Shown: piece after piece, positions 30,225 to 39,488 of the stretch
Layout: each line of letters opens with the position of its first letter
How positions within the stretch are numbered: the stretch's first letter is position 1
From: Hartmannibacter diazotrophicus
GTDB taxonomy: Bacteria; Pseudomonadota; Alphaproteobacteria; Rhizobiales; Pleomorphomonadaceae
NCBI RefSeq assembly: GCF_900231165.1
Contig: NZ_LT960614.1
Coordinates: forward strand, 1,734,550-1,798,549
Length of the DNA: 64,000 bases
Reading direction: 5' to 3'
Program-made: the position numbers and the translations under genes
The notes under the pieces: generated by a model
Database searches by the model: none
What the model was told of the DNA's origin: nothing
What the model saw: the letters and a program-made list of their open reading frames with translations, nothing else

Positions 30225-31775
30225 ATGGACCACGACGGCATTCTCATCATCGATTTCGGTAGTCAGGTCACGCAGTTGATCGCCCGCCGCGTTCGCGAGG
30301 CCGGCGTTTATTCCGAGATTGTTCCGTTCCAGTCCGCAGGTCCCGCCTTCGAGCGCATGAAACCGAAGGCCGTGATCCTGTCCGGCAGCCCCGCGAGCAC
30401 GTCCGACATCGGCTCGCCGCGTGCGCCGCAGGAGATCTTCGACGCCGGCATTCCGGTTCTCGGCATCTGCTACGGCGAGCACACGATGTGCGCCCAGCTC
30501 GGCGGCCATGTCGAGGCCGACCCGCACCGCGAATTCGGCCGCGCCTTCATCGAGATCGCCGAGGACTGCAAGCTCTTCGAGGGCATCTGGGCCAAGGGCA
30601 CGCGCCACCAAGTGTGGATGAGCCACGGCGACCGCGTCACCGATCTTCCTCCGGGCTTCAAGGTCGTTGCGACCTCGCCGGGCGCGCCCTTCGCCGCCGT
30701 CGCGGACGAAAAGCGCAAGTTCTACGCCGTGCAGTTCCACCCCGAGGTCGTCCATACGCCGGACGGCGGCAAGCTGCTGGCGAACTTCGTCAGGAAGGTC
30801 GCCGGCTGCACGGGCGACTGGACCATGGCCGCCTACCGCGATCAGGCGATCGAGCAGATCCGCAAGCAGGTCGGCAAGGGCAAGGTCATCTGCGCCCTGT
30901 CGGGCGGCGTCGATTCCTCCGTGGCCGCGCTTCTGATCCACGAGGCCGTCGGCGACCAGCTGACCTGCATCCTCGTCGACCATGGCCTGATGCGCAAGAA
31001 CGAGGCGCGCGACGTCTGCGCCATGTTCCGCGAGCATTACAATCTGCCGCTGATCCTCGTCGATGCCTCCGACCGCTTCATCTCGGAGCTTGAGGGTGAG
31101 GCGGATCCGGAAAAGAAGCGCAAGACCATCGGTCGCCTCTTCATCGAGATTTTCGAGGAAGAGGCCAAGAAGCTCGGCGGCGCCGACTTTCTGGCTCAGG
31201 GCACCCTCTATCCGGACGTCATCGAGAGCGTCTCCTTCTCCGGCGGTCCCTCGGTCACGATCAAGAGCCACCACAATGTCGGCGGCCTACCCGAGCGCAT
31301 GAACATGCAGCTCGTCGAGCCGCTGCGCGAGCTCTTCAAGGACGAGGTGAGGGCGCTCGGCCACGAACTCGGCCTGCCCGACAGCTTCATCGGCCGCCAT
31401 CCCTTCCCGGGGCCGGGCCTTGCGATCCGCTGCCCGGGCGGCGTCACCCGCGAGAAGCTTGAAGTCCTGCGCGAGGCGGATGCCATCTATCTGGAGGAAA
31501 TCCGCAACGAGGGCCTTTACGACGCCATCTGGCAGGCCTTCGCCGTGCTGCTCCCGGTCCAGACCGTCGGCGTCATGGGCGACGGACGCACCTATGAGAA
31601 CGTGCTGGCCCTGCGCGCCGTCACCTCGATCGACGGCATGACCGCCGACTTCTACCACTATGACATGACCTTCCTCGGCAAGGTCGCGACCCGCATCATC
31701 AACGAGGTCAAGGGCGTCAACCGCGTCGTCTACGACGTGACGTCGAAGCCCCCGGGCACGATCGAGTGGGAATGA
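30225..31775 (+). CDS. guaA: GMP synthase (glutamine-hydrolysing)
   Basis: A 516-residue enzyme converting XMP to GMP with ATP and glutamine. The class I glutamine amidotransferase domain (1-200) has Cys82 in GICYGEHTM and the VQFHPEV His/Glu motif. The PP-loop ATPase follows, with [13 protein letters not shown], then the C-terminal dimerisation domain ending KPPGTIEWE. The full family length is kept although an integrase gene lies just beyond the stop. The 3' end of guaA is a known integration hotspot for genomic islands. Confidence 0.97.
   Translation: MDHDGILIIDFGSQVTQLIARRVREAGVYSEIVPFQSAGPAFERMKPKAVILSGSPASTSDIGSPRAPQEIFDAGIPVLGICYGEHTMCAQLGGHVEADPHREFGRAFIEIAEDCKLFEGIWAKGTRHQVWMSHGDRVTDLPPGFKVVATSPGAPFAAVADEKRKFYAVQFHPEVVHTPDGGKLLANFVRKVAGCTGDWTMAAYRDQAIEQIRKQVGKGKVICALSGGVDSSVAALLIHEAVGDQLTCILVDHGLMRKNEARDVCAMFREHYNLPLILVDASDRFISELEGEADPEKKRKTIGRLFIEIFEEEAKKLGGADFLAQGTLYPDVIESVSFSGGPSVTIKSHHNVGGLPERMNMQLVEPLRELFKDEVRALGHELGLPDSFIGRHPFPGPGLAIRCPGGVTREKLEVLREADAIYLEEIRNEGLYDAIWQAFAVLLPVQTVGVMGDGRTYENVLALRAVTSIDGMTADFYHYDMTFLGKVATRIINEVKGVNRVVYDVTSKPPGTIEWE
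31756..31775 (+). other. putative attachment site (attL) at the guaA 3' end
   Basis: The last bases of guaA (CACGATCGAGTGGGAATGA region) precede the integrase gene by about 300 bases. Islands inserting at guaA use this conserved stretch and restore the reading frame. The exact crossover cannot be set without the second copy. Confidence 0.45.
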
Positions 31776-31803
31776 TTCAGGCCCATCCGAACGCCGCCGA
31801 TTT

Positions 31804-32052
31804 TACGCTGAAATACGATCTAACCAACTGAAAACAAAACTAAATTCCTTCTATGCCTATCGACATCTATCGGTGGGCATAGATCGCGCTCGTCGGCCTT
31901 GCTGACGGGCCTCGCCCCCATTGATCAACCGGGAAAACGAAAGTACCGTCAGGTCAAACGAGGCCAATGACGGTACTTTTTTCGAGCTAATACGCTGAAA
32001 TATAAGCGTTTTCGACGCCATCGGCCTCCAAAAACCGCGTGACGGTACTTTT
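31804..32052. repeat. short repeats in the guaA-integrase gap
   Basis: TACGCTGAAATA occurs at 31804-31815 and 31991-32002. TGACGGTACTTTT occurs at 31968-31980 and 32040-32052, with an inverted 12-base copy at 31940-31951. They cluster between attL and the integrase start, where arm-type recombinase sites or operators would be expected. No gene is present in this gap. Confidence 0.6.
31940..31982 (+). terminator. possible terminator hairpin after guaA
   Basis: AAAGTACCGTCA (31940-31951) and TGACGGTACTTT (31968-31979) form a perfect 12-bp stem with a 16-base loop, continuing into a T-run to 31982. The stem is not GC-rich. A third copy of the arm, TGACGGTACTTTT, sits at 32040-32052 right before the integrase, so this may be an integrase or regulator binding site instead. 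Confidence 0.4.
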
Positions 32053-32069
32053 CCGCAAGGAGGCCCGAA

Positions 32070-33326
32070 ATGTTGACCGATGCAGCACTCAAGTGCTTGA
32101 AACCAAAAGCCAAAATGTACAAGGTATCCGATCGTGACGGCATGTATGTGCGCGTCGCGCCGTCGGGTGCCATCTCGTTCAGGCTCGACTATCGGCTGAA
32201 CGGCAGACGGGAGACTGTCTATCTCGGTAGGTATGCCCGTGACGGGATATCGCTCGCCAGGGCTCGCGAGCTATGTATCGATGCGCGGCGGGCGATCGCC
32301 GAAGGGCGGTCCCCCGCCATCGAGAAGCAGCGGGAGAAGCGCCGGATCAAGGAGGCAAAGAGCTTCGGCGAATTCGGCGAAAAATGGCTGACCAACGCGA
32401 CCATGGCCGACAGCACGCGCGCGATGCGTCGCTCCATCTTCGAGCGCGAACTCATGCCCGTCTGGCGGAATCGTCTCCTGACAGAGATTACACCTGATGA
32501 CCTGCGCGCGCATTGCGGCAAGATCGTCGAACGGGGCGCCCCTGCCACCGCCATCCATGTGCGGGATATCCTGAAGCAGATTTACGGCTTCGCCATTCTG
32601 CATGGCGAGAAAGTCGCCAATCCAGCCGATGGCGTCGGTCCGGCCTCGATCGCCACCTTTACGCCGAAGGACCGCGCGCTTTCACCCGCCGAGATCCGCA
32701 TCATGTTCAAACAGCTCGAGCATGTCGCGACGCTGCCGACAATCCGCCTCGGCATGAAGCTTTACCTCCTCACCATGGTCCGGAAGAGCGAGCTGCAGGA
32801 TGCGGTATGGGACGAGATCGATTTCGACAACGCCGTCTGGACCATCCCGAAGGAGCGCATGAAGCGGTCGAAGCCGCACAACGTCTACCTGTGCCGGCAG
32901 ACGTTGGACATCATGATCGCGCTCAAGACCTGCTCCGGCAACTCCCGATACTTGCTGCCATCTCGGTACGACGCGGACGCGCCCATGTCCCGCGCGACCT
33001 TCAACCGCATTACCTACGCCGTCGTCGAGCAGGCCAAGAAGGAGGGGCTGCCGCTGGAGCCTTTCACGGTCCATGATCTGCGCCGAACGGGCTCGACGCT
33101 GCTAAATGAGCTGGGCTTTAACAGCGACTGGATCGAAAAGTGCCTGGCGCACGAGGACGGGCGTTCATCGCGCGGCGTCTACAACAAGGCCGAGTATGAG
33201 GTGCAGCGCCGGCATATGATGCAGCAGTGGGCGGATACCGTGGACGCCTGGATCGATGGTCGGAAGCATGCCCCCACGCTTTTGCCGCAAGCTATGCCCT
33301 TGATGGAGCTTGATCCCGCTCTTTGA
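32070..33326 (+). CDS. int: tyrosine-type site-specific integrase (P4/DUF4102 class)
   Basis: A 418-residue recombinase with an N-terminal arm-binding domain of the DUF4102 type (LTDAALKCLKPKAKMYKVSD, then YLGRYARDGISLARAREL). A SAM-like core-binding domain and a C-terminal catalytic domain follow. Catalytic residues visible are Arg238 (TMVRKSEL), His335 and Arg338 (HDLRRTG), His361 and Tyr371. The length is normal and all key residues are present, so it is probably active. The ATG at 32070 follows GCAAGGAGGCCCGAA. Its position next to the guaA end fits a GIguaA-type integrase. Confidence 0.93.
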   Translation: MLTDAALKCLKPKAKMYKVSDRDGMYVRVAPSGAISFRLDYRLNGRRETVYLGRYARDGISLARARELCIDARRAIAEGRSPAIEKQREKRRIKEAKSFGEFGEKWLTNATMADSTRAMRRSIFERELMPVWRNRLLTEITPDDLRAHCGKIVERGAPATAIHVRDILKQIYGFAILHGEKVANPADGVGPASIATFTPKDRALSPAEIRIMFKQLEHVATLPTIRLGMKLYLLTMVRKSELQDAVWDEIDFDNAVWTIPKERMKRSKPHNVYLCRQTLDIMIALKTCSGNSRYLLPSRYDADAPMSRATFNRITYAVVEQAKKEGLPLEPFTVHDLRRTGSTLLNELGFNSDWIEKCLAHEDGRSSRGVYNKAEYEVQRRHMMQQWADTVDAWIDGRKHAPTLLPQAMPLMELDPAL

Positions 33327-33576
33327 CCGGGCGGGTTTTCCGCTTGGTGACGTCAGGGTGCTGTGCTCGACGGATCGGGGCAGCCCGCCGTGCCATCAGC
33401 CAGGCCTCGACCTCGGCCAGGTCCCAAACGATACAACGTGGCGAGAGCGCGAACCGACGGGGGAACTCGCCACGTTGCTCCATTTCATAAATCGTGCTGT
33501 CGGCCATCGGCACCATCTCGCGCAACTGGTGCCGCCGGATTGTTCTCCGAATTTGCGTAGTTTCGATCTTTGCCAT
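33292..33576 (-). CDS. AlpA-family helix-turn-helix regulator (excisionase-like)
   Basis: A 94-residue protein of the AlpA/MerR-like phage regulator group. Its winged-helix core is LREMVPMADSTIYEMEQRGE, followed by FPRRF and DLAEVEAWLMARR. Such proteins act as excision or integrase regulators in P4-like islands. I chose the ATG at 33576 after GAAGGAGATTGAGC; a TTG 6 bases upstream is less likely. Its 3' end overlaps the 3' end of the integrase gene by 35 bases in convergent orientation. Confidence 0.85.
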   Translation of the reverse strand: MAKIETTQIRRTIRRHQLREMVPMADSTIYEMEQRGEFPRRFALSPRCIVWDLAEVEAWLMARRAAPIRRAQHPDVTKRKTRPVKERDQAPSRA

Positions 33577-33943
33577 GCTCAATCTCCTTCATTGCTGTGG
33601 CGATTGAGAACGATAGATGTCGATGCTGGAAGCCCCTCCAAACTGCCGTGCGGCAATTTCGGGCTATAGCGTACACATCGGCGGGTTTCCCTTGGCTAGG
33701 CGCAGCATAGGGGCGAGTAGCGGAGATAGACGAACTCAGAAGGTGCGAGACTCGCGACAAGGCGGAGGCCTGCGCAAGACACGACTCCCTTCAAAATCCG
33801 GTTCCGCAAGGAGTGTCGGTTCGATTCCGGCCACCCGCACCATCTCTTCCAGAGAATCCGGCGCCGTTGAGGGGAGCGTACGTCGACGTCGCCGCCGGCC
33901 TTCACGGCGACCGCAATTGAAAACTTCGAGTGTGCCCTCGACC
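33577..33943. other. gap between AlpA and the cargo genes
   Basis: Apart from the tRNA-like fragment at 33792-33842 I see no supported gene, promoter or repeat in this stretch of about 370 bases. Confidence 0.4.
33792..33842 (+). pseudogene. 3' fragment of a tRNA-Leu-like gene
   Basis: The plus strand carries the 3' part of a class II tRNA. An anticodon-loop segment TTCAAAA (CAA, Leu) is followed by a long variable arm with a GCAA loop, a T-arm GTCGG-TTCGATT-CCGGC, the acceptor strand CACCCGC, discriminator A and encoded CCA ending at 33842. No matching 5' acceptor GCGGGTG or D-arm is found upstream. Such fragments are typical attachment-site remnants of islands. The minus-strand open frame over it (33696-33947) is not coding. 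Confidence 0.7.
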
Positions 33944-34750
33944 TCAAAGGGCCGAGTGGTCCCTCACCGCTTCCTCAAGGCTTTCCTTCAGTCCAAGGAA
34001 TCGGTCGTCCACGGCAGACGGGTTCTCGCGGTTGAGCGCGATCATCTGGGCACGGGCTTCGCCACCGCGAACAATGTCGAACGCGCCGCTCGCGATGCCG
34101 TCGAGGATGGCGGCGGCAACGGCGCCAGCAGACTCCAGGGAGAACCCGAGTTCGGGACCGGCGCGGTTCGACTTCATCATAGGCGTGTCAGTCCCGGCGG
34201 GATACGCGGTGAGCACATGGATACCTTCGCCTTTAAGCTCGCGCCGCAGCGCTTCGCCGAAGCGGGCGAGTCCGGCTTTGACTCCCGCGTAAGTCGCGTA
34301 GAACGGCGCGCCGACCAGAGCGAGACCGGACGAGATATTCACGACCATCGCGTCACCGCTCGATCTCAACGCTGGCAGTGCTGATCTTGTCAGTAGAATT
34401 GGCGCGACGAGGTCAACGTCGATCATGGCCTGAATATCAGCTTCCGAGGTGTTCTCCAGCCGGCCGGCCCTGACGCCACCGGCGTTATTGATCAGGATGT
34501 CGAGCCCGCCCAGAGCGGCTAGCGCTTGCTTCAGTGTAGCGGCACGCCCCTCTGCTGTCGCAACGTCGGCAACGATGCCATGTATCTCGGCGCCGTCAGC
34601 TTGGAGCGATCGGACAGCGGTCATGACCACCTGTGGGCGACGTCCGCTGACGGCCACCTTTGCGCCCTTGGCCAGGAAGGCTTGGGCGAGAGCGAGCCCG
34701 ATACCGCTCGATCCGCCTGTGACCAGGACGCGTTTGCCAGTGATGTTCAT
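33944..34750 (-). CDS. SDR family oxidoreductase (DltE-like)
   Basis: A 268-residue classical short-chain dehydrogenase. The cofactor motif TGGSSGIG is at 11-18, NNAG at 88-91, catalytic Ser140, Tyr154 and Lys158. The proximal part resembles DltE/YdfG-like SDRs that favour NADP(H). The substrate is unknown. The ATG at 34750 follows TTGGAGCGAACGC. It is the first cargo gene after the tRNA fragment and lies downstream of the enoyl-CoA hydratase-like gene on the same strand. Confidence 0.9.
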   Translation of the reverse strand: MNITGKRVLVTGGSSGIGLALAQAFLAKGAKVAVSGRRPQVVMTAVRSLQADGAEIHGIVADVATAEGRAATLKQALAALGGLDILINNAGGVRAGRLENTSEADIQAMIDVDLVAPILLTRSALPALRSSGDAMVVNISSGLALVGAPFYATYAGVKAGLARFGEALRRELKGEGIHVLTAYPAGTDTPMMKSNRAGPELGFSLESAGAVAAAILDGIASGAFDIVRGGEARAQMIALNRENPSAVDDRFLGLKESLEEAVRDHSAL

Positions 34751-34860
34751 GCGTTCGCTCCAATGGTTGTCGTGAGTGATGGTGTGGAAGTCGCTGGCGT
34801 CATGACGCTATTGCAGCGAATTGGCCGCTTGGTTTTCTGCGCCAAGCGGCCACCGAGAAT

Positions 34861-35631
34861 TCAGCCCTGAGCGTTCATGCTGCGTGCGACTTCCGCCGCG
34901 CTGATGCCCTCCAGCGCCAGGCCATAGCCGGTGCCTTCTTCGACGAGGCGCCGCAGCCGCTGGGTCAGCGCGATCCGTGTGTAACGGGAAGTGAGTGGCG
35001 GCAGCGCGGCGATGCCGTCCGCGATCTCATGCGCGCGAGCAAGTAAACGATCCGCCGGCACAATCTCATTGACGACACCCCAGTCCTTGGCAGTCTCGGC
35101 GTCGAGCACCTGCCTGGTCAGGAGGAAGTAGCGGCCGCGGATCGATCCGATAACTTCCGGCCAGAGGATATGGACGCCGTCGCCGGGCACGATGCCGAAC
35201 TCGAAGTGCGGCTTGTCCTGGAATACGGTCTCCGGCGTCGCCAAGACGATGTCCGTCAGCAGCGCATATTCACTGTGGAGCAGCACCGGGCCGTTGAGCG
35301 CGGCGATCATCGGCACCTCGATGTCGAGGATATTGCTGAGCACTTTGCGCCCTTCGCGCAGAATCTTGTCGTAGCCCTGGGGGGTGAAGAAATCGAAGCC
35401 TTCGGGGCTGATCGCATCCATGAAGGCGTCGCCCGATCCGGTCAGGATCACGACGCGGTTATCGCGATCCTCGCCAATCGCATGGAACAGGTCCACGAAC
35501 TGTTCGTGGGCGTGGCCGTCGAAGACCAGCTTGCCGCCATCGGTATGCAAAGCGACTTCGAGTACGCCGTTGGGCTTGCGGGTCAGGCGGGCGTTGGGGA
35601 AGGAGTTACTGTAAGTGTCAAATTTGGCCAT
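34861..35631 (-). CDS. enoyl-CoA hydratase/isomerase family protein
   Basis: A 256-residue crotonase-fold protein. The oxyanion-hole regions are FDGHAHEQFVDLFH/ISPEGFDFF and IAALNGPVLLHSEYALLTDIVLA (in part). The usual pair of catalytic glutamates is not clear: the 'GIVPGDGVHILWPEVIG' stretch has Asp where many hydratases have Glu. It may therefore be a hydrolase of the 6-oxocamphor hydrolase type rather than a CoA hydratase (inference). The ATG at 35631 follows TAGGATTCAAGCA. It is divergent from nothing immediate; a LysR gene lies upstream on the same strand. Confidence 0.82.
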   Translation of the reverse strand: MAKFDTYSNSFPNARLTRKPNGVLEVALHTDGGKLVFDGHAHEQFVDLFHAIGEDRDNRVVILTGSGDAFMDAISPEGFDFFTPQGYDKILREGRKVLSNILDIEVPMIAALNGPVLLHSEYALLTDIVLATPETVFQDKPHFEFGIVPGDGVHILWPEVIGSIRGRYFLLTRQVLDAETAKDWGVVNEIVPADRLLARAHEIADGIAALPPLTSRYTRIALTQRLRRLVEEGTGYGLALEGISAAEVARSMNAQG

Positions 35632-35749
35632 TGCTTGAATCCTAGCTGGAGCCGGCTCTGGGCCGGCTGAGGATCAAGTAGGCTATTCCGTCGAGTGACG
35701 GACGGCGTCACGTAGCGATAACGCTTATTCCCTTGGAGAATATCAGGGG

Positions 35750-36634
35750 TTATTCCCCTTCCGCCATCACCGCCTCCACGAAGAGCGCGAACGCACGAGC
35801 CTTGGCACTGGCCATTCGGCCGCTCGGGAACACCGCCCAAAGATCAATAGCCGGCAACTCCCAAGGACTCAGCACCTTTCTGATAGCGCCGGTCGCCAGT
35901 TCGGGCCCAAACATCCAGTCTGAGGCGATGGTCAGGCCCATATCGGCCAGGACGGCGGCGCGTAGTCCCTCTGCCGCGCTAACACGCACACGTCCATGAA
36001 CCGCAACGGATATTTCTGTGCCGTCGCGTGTGAATGACCACACATTGGGGAGCTGACTGTATATTACGGTTTCATGTTCCGCGAGATCAGCAGGACTGCA
36101 AGGCTCACCCGATTTTTCGAGATACGCGGGCGTCGCGAGAACAGAGCGACCACCAGTTGCCAGCTTGCGAGCAACGGCTGTTGAATCCGTTAGGTCGCCC
36201 ATTCGGAGCGACAGATCCACACCTTCGGCGACAAGGTCGATGATGCGGTCATCGAGGATGACATCGATACCCAGCTCTGGATGATCGGCAAGGAACCGTG
36301 GAAGTTGGGGCAGAATATGCAGCCGGGCGAAAGTTGTCGCCGCCGAAACACGGAGGCGTCCAGACAGTCCCGTGCCGGCGCCCCTGGCAGCGAGTTCAGC
36401 CTCATCGGCTTCTGCAATCGCGGCTCGGGCACGCTCATAGTAGCGCTGACCTGCCTCAGTTGGCGTGAGGCCGTGGGTGGAACGATTCAGCAGGCTGACC
36501 TGCAACCGGTTTTCAAGCTGCGCGATCGTCTTGGACACGGCGGGCTGACCAACATTGAGATGCCGGGCAGCAGCGGAAAAGGAGCCCGTCTCCACCACCC
36601 GTATGAAGGTTGCCATTGCCTGATATCGATCCAT
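35750..36634 (-). CDS. LysR family transcriptional regulator
   Basis: A 294-residue LysR-type regulator. The N-terminal winged helix is at 1-60 (MDRYQAMATFIRVVETGSFS, then AAARHLNVGQPAVSKTIAQLE). The effector-binding domain spans about 90-290. The ATG at 36634 follows CCAGAGAGGAATGGC; in-frame codons further upstream are not conserved. It is divergent from the GST-OYE genes and upstream of the hydratase-SDR pair on its own strand, so it could control either set. Confidence 0.92.
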   Translation of the reverse strand: MDRYQAMATFIRVVETGSFSAAARHLNVGQPAVSKTIAQLENRLQVSLLNRSTHGLTPTEAGQRYYERARAAIAEADEAELAARGAGTGLSGRLRVSAATTFARLHILPQLPRFLADHPELGIDVILDDRIIDLVAEGVDLSLRMGDLTDSTAVARKLATGGRSVLATPAYLEKSGEPCSPADLAEHETVIYSQLPNVWSFTRDGTEISVAVHGRVRVSAAEGLRAAVLADMGLTIASDWMFGPELATGAIRKVLSPWELPAIDLWAVFPSGRMASAKARAFALFVEAVMAEGE

Positions 36635-36903
36635 GCCATTCCTCTCTGGAATAGACATTATTACCTTAAGTGGCCTGCCATGTCGATGAGAAGAGAGCCA
36701 TTCTACGATCACGCTTCGGATTAGCCGTGGCGAAGCGAGAGTTCGGACAATGATGGCATGGCCAATACGGGCGTCATCCGGGGCCGCCGTTCTGGACGGA
36801 TTTCTCGCCTTTCAGATCAGCGGCAGTCTCTTCCGGCGCTCATAGCGCTTGCCACCCCAATTTTGCGCGGGTGGCCAAGGCTGTCCTTCAAGGGACAATG
36901 ACC

Positions 36904-37539
36904 ATGCTCGACGTTTATGCCTTCGCCACGCCCAACAGCATCAAGGTGCCGATCGCCCTGGAAGAGCTAGGGCTTGAATACACCCTCAACGGGGTCAACG
37001 TACGCAAGGGCGAGCAGAAGGCGTCCGACTTCATCGCCTTGAATCCGAACGCGAAGGTCCCGGTGCTGGTCGATCCCGATGCGGCAGGGGGGCGGCTAGT
37101 GCTGTCCGAGTCGGCGGCAATCTTGGTCTACCTCGCGGAGAAGACGGGCAGGCTGCTGCCCCCCGATGGAGCGCCCCGGGCGCGCGTGTTCGAGCAGCTC
37201 TTCTTTCACGCCTCGGGCCTGGGTCCGGCATTCGGCCAGGCTGGTTTCTTCCAGCGTCAGGCGACCGAGCCGCAGCCGCTCGCCCTCCAGCGCTTCTCGT
37301 CGGAGGCGAACCGGACGCTGGCGGTGTTGAACGGTGTGCTCGCCGATCGCCGTTTCGTCGCAGGAGACGATTTCACCATTGCCGACATCGCTCATTTTGG
37401 CTGGCTGTGGCGGCGTGAATTTGCCGGCGTGACGCTCGATGAAACGCCCCATGTCGCCCGCTGGTACGAGAACGTGGCGTCGCGCCCCGCCGTCCAGCGC
37501 GCAATCGGCCGCGTCAACGCCCTCGTCCCCCAAGCCTGA
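36904..37539 (+). CDS. glutathione S-transferase family protein
   Basis: A 211-residue GST. The N-terminal thioredoxin-like domain starts MLDVYAFATPNSIKVPIALE, with NPNAKVPVLVDPD and SESAAILVYLAEK (glutathione-binding Ser-Glu). The helical C-terminal domain has FTIADIAHFGWLWR. It resembles the nu/Ure2-like bacterial GSTs with disulfide-bond oxidoreductase activity. I chose the ATG at 36904 because AAGGGA sits 9 bases upstream; ATG 36898 is too close. It is followed after 21 bases by the Old Yellow Enzyme gene. Confidence 0.9.
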   Translation: MLDVYAFATPNSIKVPIALEELGLEYTLNGVNVRKGEQKASDFIALNPNAKVPVLVDPDAAGGRLVLSESAAILVYLAEKTGRLLPPDGAPRARVFEQLFFHASGLGPAFGQAGFFQRQATEPQPLALQRFSSEANRTLAVLNGVLADRRFVAGDDFTIADIAHFGWLWRREFAGVTLDETPHVARWYENVASRPAVQRAIGRVNALVPQA

Positions 37540-37560
37540 CCTTTCCCGAGGGAGTTCACC

Positions 37561-38655
37561 ATGTCCAAACTTTTTACGCCCCTGCGTGCGGGAGCGCTGT
37601 CGCTCGGCCATCGCGTTGTCATGGCCCCGCTCACTCGGATGCGTTCCGATTCCGGTGACCGGCCTAATGCGCTAATGCGCGAGTACTATGGGCAACGCAC
37701 GTCTGAGGGCGGCCTCATCATCTCAGAAGCTACGCCGATCTCGCGTCAGGGCTATGGTTATGCTGGCGCCCCTGGCATCTATGACGATGCCCAGATCGAG
37801 GGCTGGCGTGCGATCACCGACGAAGTGCACGCGCGTGGCGGACAGATTATCATGCAACTCTGGCATGTCGGCCGCCAATCTCATCCAGACATCCAACCGA
37901 ACGGTGAGGAGCCGGTTGCGCCCTCTGCCATCCAGGCGGACGGCTATGGCTATTCAGTGCATGGCGCCGTGCCCTTCTCAATGCCGCGAGCACTGGAGCG
38001 ACATGAAATCCGGGAGATCGTTGCGCAGTTCGGCGCTGGCGCAGCCCGCGCCAGGGAGGCCGGTTTCGATGGTGTCGAAGTGCACGGGGCGAACGGCTAT
38101 CTTCCCGACCAGTTCCTGCAGGACGGCACGAACAAGCGAACTGACGAGTATGGCGGCGCAATCGAGAACCGCGCCCGCTTCCTGCTGGAAGTGACACACG
38201 CCGCGATCGACGCTGTCGGGGCTGATCGGGTCGGCGTGCGGCTCAGCCCTAGCGGCACCTATGGCTCGATGTCAGACGGTGATCCGGAGGCGACCTTCGG
38301 TTATGCGGCGGCGAAACTCGATGAGATGGGCATTGCCTACCTTCATGTTGTCGAGCCGCGCATCAGGGGCACTGAGCTGATCGCGGAGGCCGAGCCTGTT
38401 GCTGCGAAACATCTACGTCCGATCTTCGGCGGAACGCTGATTGCGGCCGGCGGTTTCGACGGCCCAAGCGCAGAGGCGATCCTCGAAGCGGGCGATGCCG
38501 ATGCCGTCGCGTTCGGCCGCGCCTTCATTTCCAATCCGGACTTAGCGGCACGACTGCGCGTGGGTCTGCCGCTTACCCCCTACGACCGCACGACGTTCTA
38601 TGGCGGCGATGCGCGTGGCTACACCGATTATCCCTTCCACAGCCACGCAGCCTAA
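37561..38655 (+). CDS. alkene reductase of the Old Yellow Enzyme family
   Basis: A 364-residue FMN-dependent flavoprotein similar to N-ethylmaleimide reductase. FMN-binding VMAPLTRMRSD is near the N-terminus. The active-site His-Asn pair lies in VEVHGANGYLPDQFLQD, then NKRTDEYGG. FGRAFISNPDLAARLR is near the C-terminus. It reduces activated C=C bonds or nitro compounds with NAD(P)H. The ATG follows CCCGAGGGAGTTCACC. It is in the GST-OYE-peroxiredoxin-SDR gene string, which suggests handling of reactive electrophiles. Confidence 0.94.
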   Translation: MSKLFTPLRAGALSLGHRVVMAPLTRMRSDSGDRPNALMREYYGQRTSEGGLIISEATPISRQGYGYAGAPGIYDDAQIEGWRAITDEVHARGGQIIMQLWHVGRQSHPDIQPNGEEPVAPSAIQADGYGYSVHGAVPFSMPRALERHEIREIVAQFGAGAARAREAGFDGVEVHGANGYLPDQFLQDGTNKRTDEYGGAIENRARFLLEVTHAAIDAVGADRVGVRLSPSGTYGSMSDGDPEATFGYAAAKLDEMGIAYLHVVEPRIRGTELIAEAEPVAAKHLRPIFGGTLIAAGGFDGPSAEAILEAGDADAVAFGRAFISNPDLAARLRVGLPLTPYDRTTFYGGDARGYTDYPFHSHAA

Positions 38656-38759
38656 TCCCTATTCCGGCGAGGAATGATGGATAGTCGCCGAAGCTATCTA
38701 CATCGTTCCGTCGGAATGGCCCATCTCATTTGCATCCTGCCACCCCGAGGTGAAACGCC

Positions 38760-39434
38760 ATGACCCTTCAAGCCAAACTCGACGCCTTCAAGGCCGATTT
38801 TCAGGCGGGCAAGCCGCCCTACAATGTCTCCCGCTCTGTGATCGAGACGATGCAGCGCGCCACCGCCGAGCTGATCGCTTCCGGGGCGGCCACCCGCGCC
38901 CTCAAGGCCTGCGACAGAGCGCCGGCCTTCACGCTCAACGATCCCGAAGGTAAGCCCGTGGCCTCCGGCGAGCTTCTCGCCAAGGGACCGCTTGTGCTGA
39001 GCTTCTATCGCGGCGTCTGGTGCCCCTACTGCAATATGGAGCTTCAGGCTCTTCAAGAGGCGCTTCCCGAATTTCAGAAGCTGGGCGCTAGCCTTGTGGC
39101 GATTTCACCGCAAACGGCGGCGAACAGCCGCAAGTCTATTCGCCAGAATGAACTTAGCTTCCCGATCCTGTCCGATACGCACAACGATGTTGCGGCCGCC
39201 TTTGGCCTGCGCTTCCAGATGCCCGACTATCTGATCGACCTCTATAAAACGCTCAAGAACGACCTGCCGGCCTTCAACGGCGACCCAAGTTGGACGCTGC
39301 CGATGCCGGCCCGCTACGTCATCGGCCAAGACGGCACAATCCTCTACGCCGAAGTCAACCCGGACTACACCCGCCGCCCAGAGCCTGAAGACATGCTGCC
39401 GGCGCTCCGTCGCGCCGCCAACGAAGTCGCCTGA
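38760..39434 (+). CDS. peroxiredoxin-like (AhpC/TSA) protein
   Basis: A 224-residue thioredoxin-fold protein. The redox motif is FYRGVWCPYCNMEL with Cys88 and Cys91, a CxxC rather than the TxxC of classical 2-Cys peroxiredoxins. An N-terminal helical extension (about 1-45) precedes the ACDRAPAFTLND start of the fold. It probably reduces peroxides or disulfides. The ATG follows CCCGAGGTGAAACGCC. It lies 104 bases after the OYE gene on the same strand. Confidence 0.9.
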   Translation: MTLQAKLDAFKADFQAGKPPYNVSRSVIETMQRATAELIASGAATRALKACDRAPAFTLNDPEGKPVASGELLAKGPLVLSFYRGVWCPYCNMELQALQEALPEFQKLGASLVAISPQTAANSRKSIRQNELSFPILSDTHNDVAAAFGLRFQMPDYLIDLYKTLKNDLPAFNGDPSWTLPMPARYVIGQDGTILYAEVNPDYTRRPEPEDMLPALRRAANEVA

Positions 39435-39488
39435 TTCTCAACGCCCCGGCCGCTCTTGCGATTGGGGCCAACAACATGAGGCCCATGA

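Noticed and set aside
33696-33947. Minus-strand ORF encoding a protein with WPESNRHS
   Set aside because: This peptide is the well-known false translation across tRNA 3' ends; the DNA here is the tRNA-Leu-like fragment.
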